From Firmicutes bacterium UBA4996 (lineage in GTDB: Bacteria; Bacillota; Limnochordia; Darwinibacteriales; Darwinibacteriaceae), in NCBI GenBank assembly GCA_002396805.1, contig DGYW01000064.1:26476-43640 (forward strand): DNA of 17,165 nt, in the 5' to 3' direction. Under the pieces are notes generated by a model that was given only the letters and a program-made list of their open reading frames with translations, was not told the DNA's origin and made no database searches. Below are positions 1 through 7,591 of this stretch, in pieces. Position 1 is the first letter of the stretch, and each line of letters starts with the position of its first letter. The position numbers and the translations under genes were made by a program.

Positions 1-960
1 TACCTGGAGACTGATGATTTCGTCGGCGCGAAAGTGACTAGTGATATTCCTTTTTACATCGTAGATGCATTAATTCGGACTTGTGGTTATGAAAATGTCA
101 CTGACGTCACTCGTTGGTTTACTCACTCATCTACTGGGCTTCGGATTCCTCTCACTGTAGATGAGATTGCCCGCTGTGAGATGTTGAATCAATGGGTCTA
201 TGCAGGTATGCGTGATGCTATTTCCGCACTGAAGCCAGGCGTATCCGAGGTGGAGATCAGCGGAAAGCTAGGTTACGATGGTAGGGTTCCCTTGTCCTGT
301 CATATTGTGGTCAGCTTCGGCGACAACGTATCTTTAGCCTTAAATAGTCCAACCAACAAGCGTTTGAAGTTAGATGACCAACTGAGCGTTGCCTTAGGGG
401 TATGAGGAGCTAATATCGCCAGAACCGGAATAGCAATTAATGGAACAGAAGACTTACCAGTCGAGATTGAAGATACTCTGGAAAAAGTCTATGTGCCCTA
501 TTTCGATATGTTATTACGGTGGTACAGTTCATTGTATGTTGGGGTAACAGGCAGCGCGGTATATGAATCGGTTAGGGAATATATGGAAGAACCATTTTTC
601 AACGTAGCTCTTAATGCAGGACACCTGATTCGCGATGAAGAGTGGATTAATGCTCCGTTTTCACCCGGTTCCGAAGATGTGCTAGTTTCAGGAACAATGA
701 TTCAGTGCGACATTATAGTTCCTGCTACACCACCTTATCCGGGAGCACACACCGAAGATGGCTTGGTAGTTGCCGATGAATCTTTAAGACAACAACTACA
801 GAGTAAATATCCTGAAGTTTGGGCGAGAATCCAGAGGCGTCGGAATATGATGCGGGACTTAGGGTATGAGTTACATGAAGATGTTCTTCCGCTCTGTGAG
901 ATGCAAGGTCAAGTAACCCCATTTATGCTTAATCCCACGCAGGTTATCCGGCTGAAATAA
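1..960 (+). pseudogene. M24-family (Xaa-Pro aminopeptidase-like) protein, 3' part, interrupted by in-frame TGA
   Basis: The reading frame is open from the left edge to a TAA at 958-960, except for a TGA at 403-405 (visible codon 135). Both halves are in the same frame and read as one protein of the M24 creatinase/prolidase fold. The end carries the family's HTEDGLVVAD-type strand (the usual ED ligand motif) and a GHLIRDEEW segment (the usual GH motif). The canonical metal ligands of active M24 peptidases look only partly kept, so peptidase activity is uncertain. The stop falls in LSVALGV-stop-GANIARTG, where relatives as I recall them carry Trp, so a TGG to TGA change is the simplest reading. 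Neither half alone would make a whole fold. The N-terminal domain lies outside the window. It sits 93 bases upstream of xylF on the same strand. Alternatives are a sequencing error or UGA readthrough. Confidence 0.6.
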
Positions 961-965
961 GGGGT

Positions 966-1027
966 TTGGAGGACTACAATGATCTAGGGAGGAGGAGTTG
1001 AAGAAAGCTTTCTTGGCAGTGACCTAA
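966..1027 (+). other. Two mini-cistrons with good ribosome binding sites before xylF
   Basis: A GGAGG at 968-972 precedes ATG-ATC-TAG (979-987). A GGGAGGAGG at 987-995 precedes a TTG at 998 that opens a nine-codon frame reading MKKAFLAVT and stopping at 1025-1027. The third GGAGGG (1042-1047) serves xylF. The nine-residue peptide looks like the start of a signal peptide. It could be a leader peptide, the relic of a lost secreted-protein gene, or chance. Seen directly: the sites and frames. Translation is inference. Confidence 0.3.
1001..1014. promoter_or_regulatory. Perfect 14-bp palindrome upstream of xylF
   Basis: AAGAAAGCTTTCTT is a perfect inverted repeat 39 bases before the xylF start. 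It could be a regulator operator in the leader, but its centre is GC, not the CG usual for LacI/CcpA operators. It also overlaps the mini-cistron at 998-1027. No convincing -35/-10 pair was found between 961 and 1053. Confidence 0.3.
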
Positions 1028-1053
1028 GACCACAAAAAAATGGAGGGATTAGA

Positions 1054-2106
1054 TTGACTAGACTAATGAGCAGAAAGTTGTCCGTTGTTATGGTGCTTAG
1101 TTTCATTCTAGTAGCTTGCCTATCGGGATTGGCAGCAGCTAAGAAACCGCTGATTGGGGTATCTATTCGTAGTTTGTCTGAAGAACGCTGGGATCGGGAA
1201 AAGGCGATGATGGAAGAGTCAGCCCGTGAACTTGGTGCTGACATCATCTTTACGGATGCAAACCATGACGAGGCCATGCAAAACTCTCAGATCGAAAATC
1301 TGATCGCCAGGGGTGTAGATGTCCTAGTCATTATCGCTCAAAACAGTGACGTAGCTGCTATGGGTGTGCAAATGGCTACAGAAGAAGGAATTCCGGTAAT
1401 TGCCTATGACGTCGCAGTCTTTCATCCAGATGCTATTTACTTGTCTTTTGACAGTGTAAGAGTAGGTTACGAAATGGCGAAAGCCGTTGTAGAAGTTGTT
1501 CCAAAAGGGAATTACATGTGGATTGGTGGTTCACCAACTGATGATAATGCCTATTTAGTTCGGGAAGGTCATTTCCAAGTGTTACAGCCTTTGATTGACA
1601 AGGGAGACATCGTATTGGTTGGCGAACAGTGGAGTCCTGCTTGGAGTCCGCAAGAAGCTATGATGCACATGGAAAACGCTCTAGTTGCCAATAAGGATCA
1701 AATAGACGCAGTTGTAGCCTCTAACGATGGTACCGCAGGTGGCGCCATCCAAGCCCTAATGGAGCCGGGTCTTGCAGGCAAGGTGCCTGTAAGTGGTCAA
1801 GATGCTGATTTAGCTGCTTGCCAACGCATTGCCGAGGGTACCCAGACTGTATCAATTTTCAAAGATGTGCGTGTCCTCGCTCGGGTTGCCATGGAATCTG
1901 CGGTTGAACTAGCAAACGGTCAAAAACCTACCGCATTAAATGGTAAGTACAGAAACTCTGAACGGGGAATCGAACAAGATGCTATCTTGCTTGATGTCGT
2001 TCCAGTAACTAAAGACAACTTGTATGAAGTTATTATCTTGGGTGGATTCCACTCTCTGGAAGACGTCTACCGCAACGTTCCAAAGTCGGAGTGGCCAAAC
2101 CAATAG
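1054..2106 (+). CDS. xylF: D-xylose ABC transporter substrate-binding protein XylF
   Basis: Extracytoplasmic xylose receptor that delivers the sugar to XylGH. The 350-residue protein follows E. coli XylF closely along its length as I recall it: EERW (43-46), SQIENLIARGVDVLVI, GGSPTDDNA, VVASNDGTAGGAIQAL, SGQDADLA and an ending with GGFHSLEDVY. The sugar-contact residues Arg45, Trp46, Asp119, the SND Asn and the GQDAD Asp are present. The Arg that usually follows the Asp in YDR is Val120 here. The N-terminus is a signal sequence. LVAC at 19-22 is a good lipobox, which would anchor it to the membrane as a Gram-positive receptor, but an AAA-type signal peptidase I site follows it at once, so the anchoring is not certain. 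The TTG start is chosen because GGAGGG lies six bases before it; the ATG at 1066 is too far from that site. It is the first gene of xylFGH. Confidence 0.95.
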   Translation: MTRLMSRKLSVVMVLSFILVACLSGLAAAKKPLIGVSIRSLSEERWDREKAMMEESARELGADIIFTDANHDEAMQNSQIENLIARGVDVLVIIAQNSDVAAMGVQMATEEGIPVIAYDVAVFHPDAIYLSFDSVRVGYEMAKAVVEVVPKGNYMWIGGSPTDDNAYLVREGHFQVLQPLIDKGDIVLVGEQWSPAWSPQEAMMHMENALVANKDQIDAVVASNDGTAGGAIQALMEPGLAGKVPVSGQDADLAACQRIAEGTQTVSIFKDVRVLARVAMESAVELANGQKPTALNGKYRNSERGIEQDAILLDVVPVTKDNLYEVIILGGFHSLEDVYRNVPKSEWPNQ

Positions 2107-2160
2107 ATTGTTGCAAAGTGAATAGTAGTCACGAAAAATCATGAGAAAGCTGGGTGGACT

Positions 2161-3687
2161 ATGCCGGAACAGAAAAGTATTCTTCTAAGGATATCAAATG
2201 TGAACAAGTACTTTCCAGGGACTCAAGCACTGGATAATGTGAACTTGGATGTCTATGAGGGGGAAATTCACGCCATATGTGGCGAAAATGGGGCTGGCAA
2301 GTCCACCCTCATGAAAATCCTGAGTGGCGTCTATTCTCATGGCACCTATGAGGGGCAAATTTACTATCAGGGAAACGAAGTAAAGTTTGCTAATGTCAAG
2401 GACTCCGAGCAGTTAGGAATCCGCATTATCTATCAAGAGCTGACCTTGGTTCCGCATATGACTGTAGCAGACAACATTTTTCTCGGTGCAGAGCCAAGCA
2501 GATGTGGGGTCATTAACCAGAATGAGCTGTTTAGTAATACCGAACAGTTACTCAAAACCTACAATCTAGATATACCGTATAACGCCCGAGTTGGAGCACT
2601 GGGGATTGGTCAGCAGCAGATGGTTGAGATCGCGAAGGCACTCTCTGGCAACGCTAGCTTGCTGATTTTGGATGAACCAACCTCCGCGTTAACTATTGAA
2701 GAAACCAATGTATTAATGGGCATTTTACGAGATTTGCGGGCCAGCGGAGTAACTTGCATCTACATTTCTCACAAACTCGATGAGGTATTCGAGATCGCTG
2801 ATCGGATTACTGTGCTTAGGGACGGCCAGGTCATCGACACTAGTGATATTGAGGGTTTAGACCAAAACAAAGTTATCTCTTTAATGGTGGGGAGAGAATT
2901 AACGAGTCAATATCCTCCACGAACAAAGAACATTGGCGACATTACTTTTGAGGTTAAGAATTGGACGGTTGCCAAGGCCGGTAATGTGTCCCGTCCCGTG
3001 GTCAAAGATGTTTCCTTTGACTTGCGCAAGGGTGAGATCCTAGGTGTTTCTGGTTTAATGGGTTCCGGTCGAACCGAATTAGTGCAGAGTATTTTTGGTG
3101 AGTTTGGCAAGAGGATTTCAGGCGAACTAGTTTTAGATGGAGCGCCTGTTGAGATCCGTTCATCGCAAGATGCAATCAGCCATGGTATTGCCCTCCTCAC
3201 GGAAGATCGCAAAAATACTAGTTTGGTACTAAAGCACTCGGTGCTAGCCAATGCAACATTGGCTTCTGTTAAGGATCTCTTACGGTGGCGAGTTATCGAT
3301 CCTAATAAGGAATTATCGATCACCTATGAATACAAGGATAGACTGCAAATCAAGGCTCCGACTATTCATACTATTGTCAACGATCTTAGTGGTGGAAATC
3401 AGCAAAAAGTGGCGATTGCCAAGTGGCTTTTAACTGAACCGAAGATATTAATCATGGATGAGCCCACAAGGGGTATTGATGTAGGTACGAAGTATGAAGT
3501 CTATAGACTGATGAATGAGTTAACAAGCGAAGGTGTTTCCATTATCATGGTTTCATCGGAATTGCCGGAGATTCTTGGTATGAGTGATCGAATCTTGGTG
3601 ATGAGTGAGGGTTCGGTCGCTGGTATAGTTGATAACCATAACGTCAGCATGGAGACAATAATGATGTTGGCAACGAAGGGCGCTTAG
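2161..3687 (+). CDS. xylG: D-xylose ABC transporter ATP-binding protein XylG
   Basis: Cytoplasmic double-domain ATPase that powers xylose import through XylH. It has 508 residues, the usual size for the sugar (CUT2) class. Domain 1 has Walker A GENGAGKST at 41-49, an ABC signature reading LGIGQQQ in place of LSxGQQQ, and Walker B LLILDEP at 167-173. Domain 2 has the degenerate Walker A GLMGSGRTE at 298-306 typical of the second half of this class, signature LSGGNQQ at 409-415, and Walker B ILIMDEPTRG from 429. The segment GVYSHGTYEG after the first Walker A is characteristic of XylG and separates it from RbsA and MglA. It lies 54 bases after xylF and starts at an ATG preceded by GGGTGG, a modest ribosome binding site. 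Confidence 0.95.
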   Translation: MPEQKSILLRISNVNKYFPGTQALDNVNLDVYEGEIHAICGENGAGKSTLMKILSGVYSHGTYEGQIYYQGNEVKFANVKDSEQLGIRIIYQELTLVPHMTVADNIFLGAEPSRCGVINQNELFSNTEQLLKTYNLDIPYNARVGALGIGQQQMVEIAKALSGNASLLILDEPTSALTIEETNVLMGILRDLRASGVTCIYISHKLDEVFEIADRITVLRDGQVIDTSDIEGLDQNKVISLMVGRELTSQYPPRTKNIGDITFEVKNWTVAKAGNVSRPVVKDVSFDLRKGEILGVSGLMGSGRTELVQSIFGEFGKRISGELVLDGAPVEIRSSQDAISHGIALLTEDRKNTSLVLKHSVLANATLASVKDLLRWRVIDPNKELSITYEYKDRLQIKAPTIHTIVNDLSGGNQQKVAIAKWLLTEPKILIMDEPTRGIDVGTKYEVYRLMNELTSEGVSIIMVSSELPEILGMSDRILVMSEGSVAGIVDNHNVSMETIMMLATKGA

Positions 3688-3758
3688 CCACAGTTGCGTA
3701 ACATTGTCCCAAAAACCTTTGAAAAGAAGTGATGATTTTGAATATGGGAGATGCCAAG

Positions 3759-4961
3759 GTGAAGAAGAAGTCAGGTCTAAAGTTAAACAGTTTGGCGAAA
3801 ATTGACTTTCGCTCTTATACGATGATTATTGCTTTGTTGGCCCTCTGGATCATACTGAGTCTCTTAACGGACGGGGCTTTCTTAACACCTAGAAATCTAT
3901 CTAATCTCTTTAGACAGGGATCCGTTGTGGCCTTCATAGCTATCGGTATGGTTTTGGTTATTGCCGCGGGTCAGATTGATCTGTCGGTAGGTTCATTAGC
4001 TGGGTTGGCCGGAGCCATGGCCGCTTTGGCACAGGTCCGGTGGTTGCCAGCCATAGCTTCACGGACCGGTGTGGAGTGGATAGCTTCGGGCTGGCCAGCC
4101 ACGATAATCGCAGTTTTCATAGCCATAGGTTGTGGCGTGATTCTTGGCGGCTGGCAAGGCCTGTGGATTGCTTATGGAAGGGTTCCTGCTTTTATTGTTA
4201 CTCTAGGTGGCCTACTGATTTTTAGGGGTTCCATCCTTGGACTCACGCGAGGCGTGAATATTGCTCCAATGGATCCTACCTTCCAGTTGTTGGGTCAGGC
4301 ATATGTACCGGCGAGCCTAGGAGCGTGGCTCGGAGCATTCGCTGTAGCGTTGATCTTGTTGCTGAGTGTCTATTCTAGGATTAACAAAAAACGGCATGGG
4401 TTTCCTGTGAGAGCTCTATGGATCCAAGCATTGGTTACTGTCATTATTTGCTCAGTGGTTGTATTATTCGTTGTTAAGATGAATCAGTTCCGGGGAATCC
4501 CTGTTCCAGTAATCATGCTTCTGGCTCTGGCAGCTGTATTCACTTTTGTCACCAACAGGACTCAGTTTGGTCGTTACACGTATGCCATTGGTGGAAATAG
4601 TGAAGCCGCTCGCTTATCAGGCATCAACATTAAAAAGAATATCTTGTGGATATTCATGGTAGTGGGCGCCATGTCCGGCGTTAGTGGGGCTGTGCTTACT
4701 GCCAGGCTAAATGTGGCAACTGCAAACGCAGGTAACCTCTTTGAGCTCAACGCGATTGCAGCCTGTGTAATTGGTGGAACCAGCTTGGTTGGTGGTGAAG
4801 GCAGCATTCCGGGGGCAATGATCGGGGCACTGATCATGGCTAGCGTTGATAACGGTATGAGTTTGATGAACGTAGAATCTTTCTGGCAACAGATCGTTAA
4901 GGGGCTAATTCTGATGACCGCTTTGCTCATCGACGTAAACTCCCGAAGAACTGAAGACTAG
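3759..4961 (+). CDS. xylH: D-xylose ABC transporter permease XylH
   Basis: Membrane channel subunit of the xylose importer, BPD_transp_2 family, with many hydrophobic helices along about 400 residues. The conserved IDLSVGS (73-79), the loop with GGNSEAARLSGI (from 278) and the late motif ACVIGGTSLVGGEGS fit XylH well and match the E. coli protein in order. The start is not fully certain. GTG at 3759 has GGGAG eight bases before it and gives about 400 residues, near the 393 of E. coli XylH. In-frame ATG codons at 3744 and 3732 and GTG at 3729 have no good ribosome binding site. It follows xylG by 71 bases and closes the transporter part of the operon. Confidence 0.94.
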   Translation: MKKKSGLKLNSLAKIDFRSYTMIIALLALWIILSLLTDGAFLTPRNLSNLFRQGSVVAFIAIGMVLVIAAGQIDLSVGSLAGLAGAMAALAQVRWLPAIASRTGVEWIASGWPATIIAVFIAIGCGVILGGWQGLWIAYGRVPAFIVTLGGLLIFRGSILGLTRGVNIAPMDPTFQLLGQAYVPASLGAWLGAFAVALILLLSVYSRINKKRHGFPVRALWIQALVTVIICSVVVLFVVKMNQFRGIPVPVIMLLALAAVFTFVTNRTQFGRYTYAIGGNSEAARLSGINIKKNILWIFMVVGAMSGVSGAVLTARLNVATANAGNLFELNAIAACVIGGTSLVGGEGSIPGAMIGALIMASVDNGMSLMNVESFWQQIVKGLILMTALLIDVNSRRTED

Positions 4962-5027
4962 ACAAGTTTTTCGCTACTCGTAAATAAGGAAAAAGCAGGA
5001 AGGACTTAACTGAAGAGTGTGTAATTC

Positions 5028-5056
5028 TTGGATCAAAATGATCTGAAACGTTTTAA
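5028..5056 (+). promoter_or_regulatory. Abutting palindromes and weak promoter before the LacI-type gene (probable operator)
   Basis: GATCA-AAA-TGATC (5031-5043) is a perfect inverted repeat, followed with no gap by TGAAACGTTTTA (5044-5055), whose AAACGTTT core is a perfect palindrome with the central CG typical of LacI-family operators. A weak -35 (TTGGAT, 5028) and -10-like TTTTAA (5051) bracket it at 17-base spacing. This would suit autoregulation by the LacI-type protein or control of the downstream xylA and xylB. The palindromes are seen; operator and promoter function are inferred. Confidence 0.45.
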
Positions 5057-5111
5057 GTAATTAGAGTCATCACGAGTGTAGAACGTGAGAAAGGTGTTGA
5101 GATTAATATCG

Positions 5112-6170
5112 ATGGCTAAGGGGAAGAGGAGGCAGATCACGCTTGAGGATGTAGCTCGCCACTTGGGTATTTCCAAGGCTACTGTTTCTCTAGCCTTAAA
5201 TAATAGTCCTTTGGTAGCCCACAGTACGAAGATTAGAGTAACCGAAGCAGCGGAGGCTTTGGGGTATCGTCCCAATTATTTTGCTGCCAATCTGTCTAAG
5301 GGGAAGTCCGACGTAATAGGTTTATTTATTTTGGAAGGGGAAGAAGGAGCCTGCAATTGGGCTTTGTCGTCAAGCTGGATGTTCTATAATCCCATTCTAA
5401 AGAGTGTGGTGTCGACCTTGTCTCAGAAAGGATACAGACTACAGTTAGAGGTTATCTCCATTGATGGGGCTACTAATTGCGGAGTGCTCGCACATTCGAT
5501 TCAAGATGGTTCCTTAGATGGGATCCTGCTTCTTGTGCAAGATGATCTAGACTATAAATTCCTCAGCATTGCGCAAAGAATGCAGTTTCCATTAGTGGTA
5601 ATGAACGCCCAAATTGACCTCGATATTAGTTCGGTGAGAACAGGTAATGAACTGGGGGCCAGTCGAGTAGTAGAATACTTAGTCGATCTCGGTCATACCA
5701 AGATTGCCCATATAGGCGGACCCGAACGAGATTTGAATGCCTTAGAACGGAAGTCTGGTTTCTTAAGGGCTATGTCTGCCGCTAATCTGAATGTTAGTGG
5801 AGATTATGTCAAACTTGGTGACTGGCAGATTCAATCGGGAAGTAAGCTCGCACGCGATTTAATGGCACTTAATCGCCCGCCAACTGCAATTTGTTGTGCT
5901 AATGACCATATGGCTGTTGGGGCAATTCGGACTCTGCAACAGCTGGGCTACAAGGTTCCTGAAGATGTCTCGGTTGTTGGTTACGACGATACCGAAATGT
6001 GCGTGGTTGTTACCCCGAATTTAACCACGGTTAGGCAATCTCTTGAAGAGATGGGTGAGGCAAGTGCCCGTGAAGTCTTGCGTCAAATCGAAGAAGGAAC
6101 AGTATCCACACGTCGGATTAATTTGGAGCCAGAATTGGTAATTAGGCATTCTGTGTCACCAATTGCTTAA
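5112..6170 (+). CDS. LacI-family transcriptional regulator, probable xylose repressor
   Basis: DNA-binding regulator of 352 residues. The N-terminal helix-turn-helix reads ITLEDVARHLGISKATVSLALN, followed by the hinge and RPNYFAANLSKGKSDVIGLF. The rest is a periplasmic-binding-type effector domain with HIGGPERDLNALERKSGF, PTAICCANDHMAVGAI and DVSVVGYDDTE, all standard in the family. Position between xylH and xylA makes D-xylose or a related sugar the likely effector, but the sequence alone does not show the ligand. Many Firmicutes use a ROK-type XylR and E. coli an AraC-type XylR, so a LacI type here is a different choice. The ATG at 5112 puts the helix-turn-helix at the usual distance from the start; GTG codons at 5085 and 5094 are possible but have weak ribosome binding sites. 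A palindrome pair lies about 57-80 bases upstream. Confidence 0.9.
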   Translation: MAKGKRRQITLEDVARHLGISKATVSLALNNSPLVAHSTKIRVTEAAEALGYRPNYFAANLSKGKSDVIGLFILEGEEGACNWALSSSWMFYNPILKSVVSTLSQKGYRLQLEVISIDGATNCGVLAHSIQDGSLDGILLLVQDDLDYKFLSIAQRMQFPLVVMNAQIDLDISSVRTGNELGASRVVEYLVDLGHTKIAHIGGPERDLNALERKSGFLRAMSAANLNVSGDYVKLGDWQIQSGSKLARDLMALNRPPTAICCANDHMAVGAIRTLQQLGYKVPEDVSVVGYDDTEMCVVVTPNLTTVRQSLEEMGEASAREVLRQIEEGTVSTRRINLEPELVIRHSVSPIA

Positions 6171-6221
6171 GGAACAAGCGTCAGCTGTGTAATCAAATCT
6201 ATTAAGTTGGGAGGAAGCGAA

Positions 6222-7541
6222 GTGACAGTGTATTTTCCGGAAGTCAGTAAGGTTTTATTTGAAGGGAGACAATCAAAAAATCCCTTGGCGTTTCGTTATT
6301 ATGATCCCGAGAAGGTGATCGGTGAAAAAACAATGGCAGAACATTTGCGCTTTTCTATGGCCTATTGGCATACCTTAGTGGGCACAGGTGTTGACATGTT
6401 TGGCTCAGGTTCCGCCGTAAGGCCTTGGGACAAATTGACTAATCCGATGGATGTAGCTAAAGCTAGAGCCTACGCAGCCTTTGAATTCATGGACAAAATG
6501 CAAATCCCCTTTTTCTGCTTCCATGACATTGATCTAGCGCCCGAAGGTGATACTTTACAGCAGACGTTTGAAAACATCGATGAAATTGTGGCTCTGATCA
6601 AGGATTTAATGGCTCAAACTGGGATCAAACTTTTGTGGGGTACCGCGAACTTATTCTCCCATCCTCGTTTTATGCATGGGGCAGCCACATCGCCTAACGC
6701 GGATGTCTTTGCTTATAGCGCTGCTCGTGTTAAGAGGGCTTTGGAGATTACCAAAGAGTTAGGTGGCGAAAACTATGTCTTTTGGGGCGGTCGTGAAGGA
6801 TATGAGACCCTCTTAAATACTGATCTGGGCCTTGAACTTGATAATCTGGCTCGCTTCCTCCACATGGCGGTGGATTATGCGAAGGAAATTGGCTTTACCG
6901 GTCAGTTTTTGATCGAACCTAAGCCCAAAGAGCCGACCAAACATCAATACGACTTTGATGTAGCGACAGTTTTAGGATTCTTGTATACTTACGGATTAGA
7001 GAAAGATTTTAAGATTAATATTGAAGCCAATCATGCGACCTTGTCTGGACATACCTTCCAACATGAGTTGCGTTTGGCCCGCATCAATGGAATTCTTGGT
7101 AGCGTGGATGCTAATCAAGGAGATGAACTTTTAGGCTGGGATACGGATCAATTCCCAACTAACGTTTATACTACTACTTTGGCCATGTATGAAATTTTAC
7201 TAAATGGCGGCTTGGCGCCAGGCGGCCTCAATTTTGATGCCAAGGTGCGGAGGGGATCCTTTGAACCAGTAGATTTATTCTACGCTCACATTGCTGGTAT
7301 GGATGCCTTTGCCCACGGTCTGATTGTTGCCCATAATCTCCTGGAGTCAGGTGAATTAGAGAAGTTTGTGGGCGATCGTTATAGCAGTTATAAGTCAGGT
7401 ATTGGTGAGCAGATCGTCAAGAACGAAGTGGGCTTCAAGGAACTAAGCAAATATGCTTTAGACCACGATCAGATCTCCCTAAAATCTGGGCGTCAGGAAC
7501 TGTTGGAGTCTGTTTTGAACAGATACATTCTTGAGGCCTAA
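6222..7541 (+). CDS. xylA: Xylose isomerase XylA
   Basis: Interconverts D-xylose and D-xylulose in the cytoplasm, the first catabolic step. The 439-residue length is almost that of E. coli XylA (440). With the GTG at 6222 as start, all known functional residues fall at the E. coli numbers: His101 and Asp104 in FHDID, and metal ligands Glu232 (IEPKPKEP), Glu268 and His271 (IEANH), Asp296 (SVDAN), Asp307 and Asp309 (WDTDQF), and Asp339 (NFDAKVRR). This also supports the start, which has GGGAGG seven bases before it; the TTG at 6207 overlaps that site. It is 51 bases after the LacI-type gene and 50 before xylB, so the three are likely cotranscribed. Nothing is truncated. Confidence 0.97.
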   Translation: MTVYFPEVSKVLFEGRQSKNPLAFRYYDPEKVIGEKTMAEHLRFSMAYWHTLVGTGVDMFGSGSAVRPWDKLTNPMDVAKARAYAAFEFMDKMQIPFFCFHDIDLAPEGDTLQQTFENIDEIVALIKDLMAQTGIKLLWGTANLFSHPRFMHGAATSPNADVFAYSAARVKRALEITKELGGENYVFWGGREGYETLLNTDLGLELDNLARFLHMAVDYAKEIGFTGQFLIEPKPKEPTKHQYDFDVATVLGFLYTYGLEKDFKINIEANHATLSGHTFQHELRLARINGILGSVDANQGDELLGWDTDQFPTNVYTTTLAMYEILLNGGLAPGGLNFDAKVRRGSFEPVDLFYAHIAGMDAFAHGLIVAHNLLESGELEKFVGDRYSSYKSGIGEQIVKNEVGFKELSKYALDHDQISLKSGRQELLESVLNRYILEA

Positions 7542-7591
7542 CTTGAACCGCCATGTAAAGTGGCCCTATGTAGGAAGAGGGAGGTTGAGGT

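Noticed and set aside
403..405. Genome-wide UGA-to-Trp recoding
   Set aside because: UGA ends the DUF4886-type gene exactly at the overlap with the next start, and all other recognised Trp codons in the window are TGG.
403..450. Selenocysteine insertion at the M24 in-frame TGA
   Set aside because: No convincing SECIS-like hairpin was seen just after the TGA, M24 proteins are not a known Sec family, and the position looks like Trp in relatives.
2907..3323. Minus-strand open frame inside xylG
   Set aside because: Antisense to a well-conserved ATPase, no ribosome binding site and no family resemblance; the same goes for the open frames opposite xylF, xylH, xylB and kdgK.
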